64,000 bases of DNA from Allobranchiibius sp. CTAmp26 (GTDB taxonomy: Bacteria; Actinomycetota; Actinomycetes; Actinomycetales; Dermatophilaceae): contig NZ_JAGEKR010000010.1 of assembly GCF_017565405.1 (NCBI RefSeq), positions 186,001 to 250,000 of the forward strand, given 5' to 3'. Within the stretch, counting starts at the first letter, position 1. The number at the start of each line of letters is the position of its first letter. This document shows, piece after piece, positions 33,302-41,001 of the stretch. The position numbers were made by a program, and so were the translations under genes. The notes beneath the pieces are model-generated. The model was not told where the DNA came from, ran no database searches, and was given only the letters and a program-made list of their open reading frames with translations.

Positions 33302-34435
33302 GTGCGGTCGCGTCGACTCCGCGCCCTGACCGTCGCGGCCGTCGCCGTGGCGACCGCCGGACTGTCCGCCTGCAGCCGAGCGCCGACCGCGAGTCCGGCG
33401 CCGGTCGACCCCGGGTGGGAGCGGGTCGCCCTCGCCGGCTCGCCGGACATCGCGACGTTGACCAGCGGCGACCGCATGGTGATCGGCACCTCCGCCCACA
33501 ACGGCGCGGCCGGTATGTCGACCGTCTCCGGGAGCGGAGCACTCGCGCCGGTCACGCTCCGGCCGGTGTCCGGCTACGCCCGGACCGCCAGGTGGCTCCA
33601 GGTCAGCATGGGCGGACCCGGCATCCTCGCCGTCGGCGGGGCACGCGGAGGTGCGCACGGCAACGTGCGGTGGACGGTGTGGCGGGCGCCGCGGACCACG
33701 GACGGTTTGGGCACGCTGTCCGAGATGCCCCAGACCTTCGAGACGTTCGGGGGGCTGCAGGCCGGTGACCTGGTCGGGGCGGCGTACGCCGGCTCCGATG
33801 CGGTGATCGTCGGGTCCTGGGTGGGGAGTCACGGCCTGGACGTGACGACGTGGCATCCGTCGGGCAGCACCTGGTTGCGCGATCCGCCGTCGCCCGTCCT
33901 GCGCAACACCTCCTCGACCCTCAAGTCCGCCAACGGCGTCGGAGTCGTCGGCGACCGGTTCGTCGTGGTCGGCGATCTGCTGGACCTCGACCACGGCATG
34001 GCCTTCTACCCCGTCGTGTGGCTGAGGGCGGCGACCGGCGGCCCGTGGGAGCAACACCGGGTCCCCGTCGCCGGACACGCGCGCAGCATCGGGTGCTCTC
34101 CGCAGCGGTGCGTCGTGGTCGGAGCAACCGGCGCGGGCGCCGCACGCGCGTGGCAGGTGAGTGCCAACGGGACCGTCACACCGATCGACCTTCCGTCGGC
34201 CACCGTGACGGGCACCGACATCCCGACTCCCGTCGTCGTGTCGGACACCGCATGGATCGTCCTCCCGACGCGCTCGGGATCACTGCTCGTGCGGATCGCG
34301 GGGGCGCGCCGAACCGTGCTCAGGACCCCTGCCGGGCACCCTGTCGCCCTCGCGGCCGTCGGTACGCAGCTCTATCTCGCGATCCGCGCCGCCGACGGGT
34401 CCTCGCAACTGTGGCGGGCCGCCGGCACCCCCTGA
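33302..34435 (+). CDS. Putative lipoprotein, hypothetical
   Basis: Secreted lipoprotein, 377 aa, no named family. The signal peptide is rich in Arg then hydrophobic (VRSRRLRALTVAAVAVATAG) with lipobox LSAC. The rest is beta-rich with repeated short strands (ILAVGGARGG, AVIVGSWVGS, RFVVVGDLLD, QRCVVVGATGAG, TAWIVLPTRSGSLLVRI), suggesting a beta-propeller with weakly conserved blades. A Cys pair (IGCSPQRCVVVG) may form a disulfide. The GTG start at 33302 has GAGGA upstream. It stands alone between the YCII gene and a convergent RNA methyltransferase gene. Confidence 0.75.
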   Translation: MRSRRLRALTVAAVAVATAGLSACSRAPTASPAPVDPGWERVALAGSPDIATLTSGDRMVIGTSAHNGAAGMSTVSGSGALAPVTLRPVSGYARTARWLQVSMGGPGILAVGGARGGAHGNVRWTVWRAPRTTDGLGTLSEMPQTFETFGGLQAGDLVGAAYAGSDAVIVGSWVGSHGLDVTTWHPSGSTWLRDPPSPVLRNTSSTLKSANGVGVVGDRFVVVGDLLDLDHGMAFYPVVWLRAATGGPWEQHRVPVAGHARSIGCSPQRCVVVGATGAGAARAWQVSANGTVTPIDLPSATVTGTDIPTPVVVSDTAWIVLPTRSGSLLVRIAGARRTVLRTPAGHPVALAAVGTQLYLAIRAADGSSQLWRAAGTP

Positions 34436-34450
34436 CCGGTCAGGTCGCGA

Positions 34451-35293
34451 TCACGCGTGGGCGGCGAGGCGTTGCTGGAGCGATTCGTGCAGCAGGATCG
34501 AGCCCGCGGTCGCGGCGTTCAGCGAACTCGCCGCACCGATCATCGGGATGCTGACGACGGCGTCACACGCCTCACGCCAGATCCTGGCGAGTCCGCGCGT
34601 CTCGTTGCCCACCACCAGCACGGTCGGCACGCCGAAGTCGACGTCGCGCACGCCGAGGTCGCCCCCCTCGTCCGTGCCGAGCAGCCGCATGCTGCTCCCG
34701 GCCGCGCGCAGTGCCCGTATCCGGTCGATCACCGGTTGCGGGCCGTCCGCCCTCACGGTCGGCACCGCGAAGAGCGAACCCGTGCTGGCGCGAACGGATT
34801 TCGGGTCGTACGGGTCGGCTGCGTGCCCGGTCACGACCAGCCCGGACCCACCGAAGGCATCGATCGAGCGCAGCAGGGTGCCGACGTTGCCGGGGGTGCT
34901 CGGCCGGTCGAAGACCACCGCAGGGGCGTACGCCGCGGGGTCGGCCCGCGTCAGGTCGTTGGCCGGCATCGCGACGACGGCGAGCAACTCCGCCTGCCCC
35001 TCGTCCTTTCCCGACAGCTCGGCGAACAGCTCGGGCTCCAGCTCGTACCGGCGCGCCCCGGGGAGACTCCAGGTCTCGCGCGCCCAGCTCGACGGTGACA
35101 CCCTGACCGGCCGCAACACCGCCGTGAGCTGCCATCCGTGCTGCACGGCCAGCGTGATCGGACGCACGCCCTGCACGACGAACTCGCCCGCGCGGTGCCG
35201 CTTCGTACGGTTGCGCAGCAGCGTCTCCCAGTGCTGGAAGGTCGCATTGCGGCTCCCGACGCGGATCGGCCGGAGGGCGGAGTCGGCAGTCAT
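34451..35293 (-). CDS. TrmH/SpoU-family RNA methyltransferase
   Basis: SPOUT-class RNA 2'-O-methyltransferase, 280 aa. The N-terminal substrate-recognition domain (about 1-110) includes RNRTKRHRAGEFVVQGVRPI. The catalytic knotted domain has motif 1 VVFDRPSTPGNVGTLLRSID, motif 2 TVLVVGNETRGLARIWREAC and motif 3 VSIPMIGAASSLNAATAGSI. PSTPGNVG replaces the more common NPxNxG. Target, rRNA or tRNA, is unknown; the size with an N-terminal domain fits the rRNA 23S/TsnR-like group. Convergent with the lipoprotein gene. Confidence 0.93.
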   Translation of the reverse strand: MTADSALRPIRVGSRNATFQHWETLLRNRTKRHRAGEFVVQGVRPITLAVQHGWQLTAVLRPVRVSPSSWARETWSLPGARRYELEPELFAELSGKDEGQAELLAVVAMPANDLTRADPAAYAPAVVFDRPSTPGNVGTLLRSIDAFGGSGLVVTGHAADPYDPKSVRASTGSLFAVPTVRADGPQPVIDRIRALRAAGSSMRLLGTDEGGDLGVRDVDFGVPTVLVVGNETRGLARIWREACDAVVSIPMIGAASSLNAATAGSILLHESLQQRLAAHA

Positions 35294-35336
35294 GCGCTCA
35301 CGCTAGTGGTGGGGGGAGAGATCCCCTCGGGCACGC

Positions 35337-35378
35337 AAAAGCGGACACCCACGGGCCGAGGCCGGGTGGGGTGTCCGC
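35337..35378 (-). terminator. Rho-independent terminator of the small gene
   Basis: GCGGACACCC (35341-35350) pairs perfectly with GGGTGTCCGC (35369-35378), with further GC pairing inside the loop. On the minus strand the stem is followed directly by TTTT (35340-35337). This places it as a classical terminator for the small gene at 35401-35586, one of the few in the window with a U-tract. Confidence 0.7.
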
Positions 35379-35400
35379 GTGCTGACGCCGAACGGTCGGG

Positions 35401-35586
35401 TCAGATCTGGCGCATGAACGCCCGGGTTGCGTGCTCGTTGCCGTGCAGTTGCTCGCGCACGGACCGCCAGATGGAGCGGGTGCTGCGCGGCGCGGACTGC
35501 GGGGCGGTGGCATAGGCCAGGTCACCGAGCATCCGGGCGTGGTCGCGGTCTTCGATGGGGCTGAAATCACTGTGGATGGGTCGCAT
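35401..35586 (-). CDS. Small hypothetical protein
   Basis: Small cytosolic protein of 61 aa (MRPIHSDFSPIEDRDHARML, then ATAPQSAPRSTRSIWRSVRE). Supported by a GGAAG ribosome binding site 10 nt upstream, a promoter-like AT-rich region behind it (35596-35720) and a terminator directly downstream. I do not recognise a family. Basic and helical in its C-terminal half (SIWRSVREQLHGNEHATRAF). Confidence 0.55.
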   Translation of the reverse strand: MRPIHSDFSPIEDRDHARMLGDLAYATAPQSAPRSTRSIWRSVREQLHGNEHATRAFMRQI

Positions 35587-35925
35587 GGCCGCAATGCTTC
35601 CATTTCGAACTAATCACGACAAGTCCAAATTACTGTACGACTATTCAGTTTTACTGAAGAGTCTGATCGGTGATCCTGCGCTGCTCAAAAGCGCTGTCTC
35701 ACAATAGATTCCGAGACCTTCTGCGCGTCGCATCGCGTCGACCGTTCGCCGTTCGTGCCCGGCTGTGGGGGAACTCACACACGGCCGTTCAGTGCGCCGG
35801 GCGCAGGCCCGTCCTGGCGGCATCGGAGGGCCGCGTCGACGCGTCGGGCCCGGTCGCTCGCGGCCGCCGGGCAGCAGCCTCATCACCTGCCCGATGTGAC
35901 ACGCGTACGGCACCGTGCGCACCGT
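35587..35925. other. Gene-free AT-rich region with a dyad
   Basis: 339 bp without a supported gene. Bases 35596-35720 are clearly richer in A/T than the surroundings and probably carry the promoter of the small gene at 35401-35586. A perfect dyad TTCAGT-TTT-ACTGAA lies at 35644-35658. The part from 35720 to 35925 is ordinary GC-rich DNA with only improbable frames. Confidence 0.45.
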
Positions 35926-36174
35926 TCACCCAGTCCGGCCCTCGTAGATCCACGGCCGGTTGATCCGGTCGAATCGCTCGTTCGCCTCTGCGATCCCGTC
36001 GAGGACTTCCCGGACCGCGGTCACGGCCTCATGCAGGCGGACGAGCAGGGTGCGCCGGGGCGCCCGAGGTGCGGTGGCGGGCCGGCCCGAGTGGGCGCGT
36101 ACGGCGTCCAACTCCTGGCTCAGCCGCTGAGCGTCGCGATCGATCGGTCCGTGATTGCTGTAGTCGATGTTCAT
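35926..36174 (-). CDS. Small hypothetical protein divergent from a LysR gene
   Basis: Protein of about 82 aa if started at the ATG at 36174 (MNIDYSNHGPIDRDAQRLSQ). A longer version from the ATG at 36231 (MVRHEQSLVLKYY onward) would run through the operator-like region and is less likely. The second half is helical (RTLLVRLHEAVTAVREVLDG, EANERFDRINRPWIYEGRTG). No family recognised. Its divergent position against a LysR regulator suggests that it is the regulator's target. Confidence 0.5.
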   Translation of the reverse strand: MNIDYSNHGPIDRDAQRLSQELDAVRAHSGRPATAPRAPRRTLLVRLHEAVTAVREVLDGIAEANERFDRINRPWIYEGRTG

Positions 36175-36228
36175 GTATCCAGCGTGGCGCCGGTAATACT
36201 TCAGCACAAGCGATTGTTCGTGACGCAC

Positions 36229-36247
36229 CATGTAGCACTGCTGTATG
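36229..36247. promoter_or_regulatory. Candidate LysR operator
   Basis: CATGTAGCA-C-TGCTGTATG is an interrupted dyad, 7 of 9 positions pairing, directly in front of the LysR start and behind the divergent small gene. Position and form fit a LysR autoregulatory site. Confidence 0.4.
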
Positions 36248-36255
36248 GTTTCGGA

Positions 36256-37152
36256 ATGCTCGACGTCAACCGTCTCCGGGTGTTCCGCGCCGTGGTCGCG
36301 AGCGGGTCGGTCCAGGCCGCCGCTCTCAACCTGGGCTACACGCCGTCCGCCATCAGCCAGCACGTCAGCGCCCTACAGCGCGAGACCGGGCTGCAGCTCT
36401 TCGAGAAGTCCGGCCGGGGCATCAGCGCGACGCCCACCGGCCGGGCGCTGGCGGCGCAGAGCGATGAGCTCATGAACGACCTCGCCCGGCTGGACGGCGT
36501 GGTCGACGACCTGCGCGAGGGGCGCACCGGCACCCTCGCCATCTCCTGTTTCGCCTCGGCCGGTGAGCAGTGGATCCCGCTCGTGGCGCGCGCGCTGCAG
36601 CGTGACTTCCCCGACGTGCAGTTCACCGTGGACCTCAACGAGATCCCGTCGCCCAACGGCCCGGGACGGCCCGACATCGACGTACGCACCGAGCAGCCGG
36701 ACGAGCCGGCCAGCCGGGTCAACGGGTACACCCGCTACGAGCTCACGGAGGAGCCGTACTGGGTGGTCTGCGCCGCTGACAGCCCGCTGGCCGAGCTGGA
36801 GGTCGTGCCGATGTCGGCGCTCGCGGACCATCGGTGGGTGATGGACAACCAGGACGACGACGTCTGCAACCGCATCGTGCGCGGCGCGACCAGGGCTGCC
36901 GGATTCACGCCCCGCTACGCGGCACAGACCGTCGACCACCACACCTCGATCGCCTTCGCGGCCGCAGGGATCGGCGTCGCCGTCATCCCGCAGCTGGCGC
37001 TCGGCATCCTGCCCGCCGACGCGTGCGCACGACCCATCGCCGATCCAGCCCCGCGTCGACGCATCGTGGTGTTCGTGCGCGACAACGCCAGCGCCAACCC
37101 CGCTGTCGCCCGCACGCTGCAACTGCTGCGGGACATCACCGCCCCGGTCTGA
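36256..37152 (+). CDS. LysR-family transcriptional regulator
   Basis: LysR-type regulator, 298 aa, starting MLDVNRLRVFRAVVASGSVQ. The helix-turn-helix is AALNLGYTPSAISQHVSALQ. The effector domain contains GTLAISCFASAGEQWIPLVA, DNQDDDVCNRIVRGATRAAG and IAFAAAGIGVAVIPQLALGI. This AAALNLGYTPSAISQ subgroup is frequent in actinobacteria and often regulates a divergent transporter or enzyme; here the only divergent gene encodes a small unknown protein. Ligand unknown. Confidence 0.92.
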   Translation: MLDVNRLRVFRAVVASGSVQAAALNLGYTPSAISQHVSALQRETGLQLFEKSGRGISATPTGRALAAQSDELMNDLARLDGVVDDLREGRTGTLAISCFASAGEQWIPLVARALQRDFPDVQFTVDLNEIPSPNGPGRPDIDVRTEQPDEPASRVNGYTRYELTEEPYWVVCAADSPLAELEVVPMSALADHRWVMDNQDDDVCNRIVRGATRAAGFTPRYAAQTVDHHTSIAFAAAGIGVAVIPQLALGILPADACARPIADPAPRRRIVVFVRDNASANPAVARTLQLLRDITAPV

Positions 37153-37255
37153 CCTTCGGTCACTCCGTTCCCCCCGCTCGTGGCCGGCCGGCGCCCACGA
37201 CGTCGCGTCTTCAGACGGCCTCGACCGGGGTGCGACCGGCTCACTGCCCAGGCAA

Positions 37256-37337
37256 GGGCCCCGCGTGGGCCTTTGCAGGTCGCACACTCGTGGTGCGGCT
37301 GGGTATGGGCGCCGCGCGGGCCCTTGTAGGCGGCGCA
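37256..37337. repeat. Two diverged copies of a 31-bp intergenic repeat
   Basis: Positions 37256-37286 and 37307-37337 align over 31 bp without gaps, 24 matches. The shared core is G(G)GCC(T/C)TTG(C/T)AGG. They lie between the stops of the LysR gene and the convergent scramblase-like gene. A related core, GGTCCTTTGTA followed by GTCGCACA, appears at 57122-57146. They look like members of a dispersed intergenic element. Confidence 0.4.
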
Positions 37338-37345
37338 GTCGCGAC

Positions 37346-38467
37346 CTACCGGCTGTCCTGCTTCAACGCCGTATCGATGGTGAGCGCGGCGGCGATGCAG
37401 AGCGAGCGCAATGGGTCGGGCATGTCCTGGTGCAGATGCACCACGTAGTTGTCCGCCGTGGTGAACATCGTGGTGAGCAGGCCCTCCCAGGTCTTGGTCA
37501 CCCGGGCGACCTCGGCGCCGGAGTTGTCGAGCATCGCGAAGTTCCACGCCCGCCAGTTCTCGGCGTTGAGCGATCCCACCTCCGCTCCGCCGGCCAGCAG
37601 ACCGAAGCGGATCTTGCCGAAGACGTTCTGCTGCACCAGTCGGCCGATCTCGGTGCCGTTCGGCGCCTCGACCACGATGGTGGACTTGAAGACCTTGGCG
37701 GGACGGGTCAGCCGCAGCAGCACCTGTCCCCCGTTGTCACGCACCTCGAGGCGGTGGGTGAGGAACTGGTCGTAGTTGGAGAGGAGCCGGACCGCTTTCT
37801 TCATCCCGCTCTGACCGACCTCGACCACCGCGCCCAGCTGCGATCCGTCCTGCGCGTAGACGGCGTACTCATTGGTGATCTCGATGATCTTGCGCTTCTG
37901 ACTCACCACCAGCACCGGCTCGGTGAACACGTTGCGCCCGTGCTCGGCGGGCCGCCCGTCGACCGGTCCGCCGACCTGGCCGCCGAACGACTGGTCGCCG
38001 TACCCCTGCGCGATGGAGTCGCCCCAGCGCCGCACCCGACTCTCGCCCGGGAAGGAGTCCGGCTGCTGGGTACGCGCTTGCTGCGCGTACGGATCGTGCG
38101 GCTGCTGGGTACGCGCCTGCTGCGCGTACGGATCCTGCGGCTGCTGGGTACGCGCTTGCTGCACGTACGGATCGTGCGGCTGCTGCGGACCGCCCTGCTG
38201 GGTACGCGCCTGCTGCGCGTACGGGTCACCGACGTCGCGACGGGGGGCACCGCCCTGTCCGGGCAACTGGGCCGAGTGCGACCCGGCGTTCTGCTGCTGC
38301 GGGGCCTGTTGGGCCGACGCACCGGGATAGGGCATCGCCTGCGGGGCAGCAGGCTGCTGGGGCTGCATCGGCTGGGTCTGATGCGTCCACGAGGCGCCGT
38401 CCCACCACCGCACCTGGGTGGGGTCGAGGTTGTCGGGGTACCAACCGGGAGGGGTCGCGTTCGCCAT
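37346..38467 (-). CDS. DUF2510 and scramblase-like (LURP/phospholipid scramblase-related) protein
   Basis: Protein of 373 aa. Residues 4-35 are a DUF2510 domain (PPGWYPDNLDPTQVRWWDGA). Residues 36-150 form a Gln/Pro-rich linker with about four copies of a 13-aa repeat, DPYAQQARTQQPH. The C-terminal 190 residues are a phospholipid-scramblase-related/LURP-type beta-barrel: NVFTEPVLVVSQKRKIIEIT, FLTHRLEVRDNGGQVLLRLT and VAPNGTEIG-like VVEAPNGTEIGRLVQQ. Probably membrane-associated from the cytosolic face. Separated from the desaturase gene by a strong hairpin. Confidence 0.85.
   Translation of the reverse strand: MANATPPGWYPDNLDPTQVRWWDGASWTHQTQPMQPQQPAAPQAMPYPGASAQQAPQQQNAGSHSAQLPGQGGAPRRDVGDPYAQQARTQQGGPQQPHDPYVQQARTQQPQDPYAQQARTQQPHDPYAQQARTQQPDSFPGESRVRRWGDSIAQGYGDQSFGGQVGGPVDGRPAEHGRNVFTEPVLVVSQKRKIIEITNEYAVYAQDGSQLGAVVEVGQSGMKKAVRLLSNYDQFLTHRLEVRDNGGQVLLRLTRPAKVFKSTIVVEAPNGTEIGRLVQQNVFGKIRFGLLAGGAEVGSLNAENWRAWNFAMLDNSGAEVARVTKTWEGLLTTMFTTADNYVVHLHQDMPDPLRSLCIAAALTIDTALKQDSR
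38062..38229. repeat. 39-bp tandem repeat inside the scramblase-like gene
   Basis: About four in-frame copies of a 39-bp unit that encodes DPYAQQARTQQP(H/Q) on the minus strand. One copy carries an extra GGPQQ. The copies differ by single bases, so the array is recent enough to vary in copy number between strains. It lengthens a flexible Gln-rich linker. Confidence 0.8.
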
Positions 38468-38494
38468 ACGGCATGTTTTCACGCGCCGCACGCA

Positions 38495-38542
38495 CAGGTG
38501 GGGTCGTTGCGCGCTATATACGGCGCGCAACGACCCCACCTG
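38495..38542. terminator. Perfect 20-bp hairpin after the desaturase gene
   Basis: CAGGTGGGGTCGTTGCGCGC (38495-38514) and its exact complement at 38523-38542 flank the 8-nt loop TATATACG. It lies between the stop of the desaturase gene and the start of the scramblase-like gene on the same strand. Very stable, without a U-tract; it should isolate the two units. Confidence 0.7.
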
Positions 38543-38556
38543 GGAGTGGCGACGGG

Positions 38557-39738
38557 TCAGGCGGCGACCTCGCCGGTGTCGACGCGACGCGACGGCAGCG
38601 CGGTCGGTGTCACGGGCTTGCGACGGCTCGGGAACTTCACCTTCGCCGCGATGTGGTTGGGCAGCGAGAGGCGGATGACCTTCATCCAGGCCGAGGCGAC
38701 CTGCTTGGGCAGCGGGCCACTCGTGTACTGCAGGCCGTAGCGCTCGCAGATGTCGCGCACCTTGACCGAGATCTCGGCGTACCGGTTGCTCGGCAGATCC
38801 GGGAAGAGGTGGTGCTCGATCTGGTAGCTGAGGTTGCCGGTCGCGATGTGCATCGCCTTGGAGCCGGAGATGTTGGCCGAGCCGATCATCTGGCGCAGGT
38901 ACCACTCACCGCGGGACTCCCCCTCGATCGAGGTCTTGGTGAAGGTCTCGACACCCTCGGGGAAGTGCCCGCACATGATGACCGAGTGGGTCCACAGGTT
39001 GCGGCCCAGGTTGGACAGCGCGTTCGCCATCAGCGTCGTGCCCCACGAGCCGGTCGGCGCGGCGAGCAGCGGGTGGATCACGTAGTCGCGCGTCATCTGG
39101 TTGCGGACCTTCTGGCCCACCTTGCCCAGATCGCGCTTGAAGACCGCCTTGTCCTTGCGGCCCTTCATGTACTTGCCGAGCTCCAGGTCGTACGCCGCGA
39201 TGCCGTACTCGAAGAAGCAGGCGTTGATGAAGTTCCACACCGGCTGGCCGAGGTAGAACGGCACCCACGGCTGGTCCTCGTCGACCCGCATGATGCCGTA
39301 GCCGAGGTCGTTGTCGCGCCCGAGCACGTTGGTGTAGGTGTGGTGCAGCTCGTTGTGCGAGTGCTTCCACAGGTCGGCCGGGCTGGCGTTGTCCCACTCC
39401 CAGGTGGTCGAGTGGATCTTCGGGTCGCGCATCCAGTCCCACTGACCGTGCATGACGTTGTGCCCGATCTCCATGTTCTCCAGGATCTTGGAGACGGTCA
39501 GACCGGCGGTGCCGAGGGCGAAGGCCGGCTTGTACTTGCTGAAGAGCAGCACCGCACGCGAGCCGAGCTCCAGCTTGCGCTGCACGTCGATGGTGCGACG
39601 GATGTACGCCGCGTCCTTGGCACCGCGCGAGTCGATGATCTCGGCGCGTACGGCGTCCAGCTCCTTGCCGAGGCTGTCGATGTCCTCCGGCGTCATGTGC
39701 GCGACCGGGTTGTGTTCCTTCTTCTGCAAAGCGGTCAT
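38557..39738 (-). CDS. Fatty acid (acyl-CoA) desaturase, DesA3-like
   Basis: Membrane-bound fatty acid desaturase, 393 aa. It has all three histidine boxes: HNVMHGQWDWMRD (HxxxH), WKHSHNELHHTYTNVLGRD (HxxHH) and LSYQIEHHLFPDLPSNRYAE (QxxHH), which bind the diiron centre. Hydrophobic spans lie between the boxes. It introduces a double bond in a saturated acyl chain using electrons from the reductase encoded just upstream, as in the mycobacterial DesA3 (Rv3229c)/Rv3230c pair. The ATG at 39738 has GGAAGGA; the 49-bp space to the reductase gene implies one operon. Confidence 0.95.
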   Translation of the reverse strand: MTALQKKEHNPVAHMTPEDIDSLGKELDAVRAEIIDSRGAKDAAYIRRTIDVQRKLELGSRAVLLFSKYKPAFALGTAGLTVSKILENMEIGHNVMHGQWDWMRDPKIHSTTWEWDNASPADLWKHSHNELHHTYTNVLGRDNDLGYGIMRVDEDQPWVPFYLGQPVWNFINACFFEYGIAAYDLELGKYMKGRKDKAVFKRDLGKVGQKVRNQMTRDYVIHPLLAAPTGSWGTTLMANALSNLGRNLWTHSVIMCGHFPEGVETFTKTSIEGESRGEWYLRQMIGSANISGSKAMHIATGNLSYQIEHHLFPDLPSNRYAEISVKVRDICERYGLQYTSGPLPKQVASAWMKVIRLSLPNHIAAKVKFPSRRKPVTPTALPSRRVDTGEVAA

Positions 39739-39787
39739 CAGCTGTCCTTCCGTCGTGCTGTGGGAAATCGTGGGTCGTGTGACGTGA

Positions 39788-40903
39788 TCAGAGAACGAGG
39801 TCGCAGCGCCCGGCGGCGGCCGAGATGCAGGTCTGGATGAGGATCCCGTCGCCGGGGGTGGCCGACGTGACCTCACCGGTGCGCAGGTCGCGCACGGAGC
39901 CTTCGCGCATCGGCAGCACGCAGCCGTAGCAGATGCCCATCCGGCATCCCGACGGCATGAGCACGCCGGCTTCCTCGCCGATGTCGAGGATCGGTCGGGC
40001 ACCGTCGCACTCGATCTCGCGGTCGGCCTTGGTGAAGTAGACCGTGCCGCCTTCGCCGGGCTCGGCGAGCGCGGGACGGAAGCGCTCGGTGTGCAACCGG
40101 TGTGCGTGTCCGGCCTGCTGCCAGTGCCCCTCGAGCATCTCGAGCATGCCGGCCGGGCCGCAGGCCCAGGTCTCGCGCTCGCGCCAGTCGGGCACCAGCG
40201 CCTCGAGTTCGACGGTGTCCATCAGCCCGTGCTCGTCGGTGTGCCGCTCGACCAGGGTGATCCGGTCGTTCGCACCTAGCTCGCGCAGTTCGTCCGCGAA
40301 GATCACGTCCTCCGGACGCGGCGCGGAGTGCAGCAGGATGACGTCGTCCAGGTCCTCCACGGCGTGCCGCAGGATGCCCATGACCGGCGTGATGCCGCTG
40401 CCGCCGGTGAGCAGCAGGATCTTGTGGGGCAGCACCTCGGGCAGCACGAAGGCTCCGTCGGCCTGCTCCATCTGCACGATCTGGCCGACCTTGAGCGACT
40501 CCACCAGGTGGGTGCTGACGGCGCCTCCGGTGATGGCTTTGATGGTGATGGCGATGCAACCGTCCTCGCGCGGACCGGACGTCACGGAGTACGCGCGCCA
40601 CATCCGTACGCCGTCGACGTCGACGCCGATCCGGATGTACTGCCCGGGCACGTGGCCGCGCCAGGTGCGTCCGGGGCGCAGCACGACGGTGGCGGCGTCC
40701 TCGGTCTCCGCGACGATGTCGACGACGCGGGCGCGCAGCACCGTGGAGGTGCGCAGGGGGTCGAACAGGTCGACGTAGTCCTCCGGGAGCAGCGGCGTCG
40801 TGGTCGCCTTGAGGAGTTTGAAGGCACGCGAGCGCCACCCAGCGCCGCCCGGGGCGCGCCCGGCCGCGTTCTGGGTAGGTCCGTCACTGAGGAGATGTGC
40901 CAT
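39788..40903 (-). CDS. Ferredoxin reductase (FAD/NADPH plus 2Fe-2S) partner of the desaturase
   Basis: Plant-type ferredoxin reductase, 371 aa. The FAD-binding beta-barrel has HVPGQYIRIGVDVDGVRMWR with RAYS(V)TS. NAD(P) binding shows LLLTGGSGITPVMGILRHA and ETWACGPAGMLEMLEGHW. The C-terminal 2Fe-2S domain is MPSGCRMGICYGCVLPMREG plus a late IQTC, giving the four cluster Cys. It is homologous to Rv3230c of M. tuberculosis, the electron donor of DesA3. The ATG at 40903 follows a GGTGTTC region without a strong ribosome binding site. Its promoter lies in the dyad-rich region shared with the PucR gene. Confidence 0.94.
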   Translation of the reverse strand: MAHLLSDGPTQNAAGRAPGGAGWRSRAFKLLKATTTPLLPEDYVDLFDPLRTSTVLRARVVDIVAETEDAATVVLRPGRTWRGHVPGQYIRIGVDVDGVRMWRAYSVTSGPREDGCIAITIKAITGGAVSTHLVESLKVGQIVQMEQADGAFVLPEVLPHKILLLTGGSGITPVMGILRHAVEDLDDVILLHSAPRPEDVIFADELRELGANDRITLVERHTDEHGLMDTVELEALVPDWRERETWACGPAGMLEMLEGHWQQAGHAHRLHTERFRPALAEPGEGGTVYFTKADREIECDGARPILDIGEEAGVLMPSGCRMGICYGCVLPMREGSVRDLRTGEVTSATPGDGILIQTCISAAAGRCDLVL

Positions 40904-40923
40904 ATGAACACCATGCCTGCCGA

Positions 40924-40942
40924 GACAAGACAATTTCTTGTC
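40924..40942. promoter_or_regulatory. Operator-like dyad upstream of the desaturase operon
   Basis: GACAAGA-CAATT-TCTTGTC is a perfect 7-bp dyad with a 5-bp spacer, 21 bp upstream of the reductase start. Likely bound by the divergent PucR-type regulator or a lipid-sensing repressor. Confidence 0.5.
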
Positions 40943-40969
40943 CGCCTCACGTGAATCGAACCCGCTGTA

Positions 40970-40986
40970 TTGTTCGCTGAGAACAA
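40970..40986. promoter_or_regulatory. Second dyad near the PucR gene
   Basis: TTGTTC-GCTGA-GAACAA is a perfect 6-bp dyad with the same 5-bp spacer, ending 15 bp before the PucR-type start. Two dyads of equal spacing in one 98-bp intergenic region suggest a shared regulator of both directions. Confidence 0.45.
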
Positions 40987-41001
40987 CGAAACGAGGCTGT
41001 C

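Noticed and set aside
35641-35963. Two overlapping frames of about 95 codons on either strand
   Set aside because: Composition is not protein-like, no ribosome binding site, and the interval is better explained as promoter DNA.
38062-38229. Tandem repeats considered as a CRISPR array
   Set aside because: Units are directly adjacent, in frame and without unique spacers, so this is a protein repeat. No cas gene is near.
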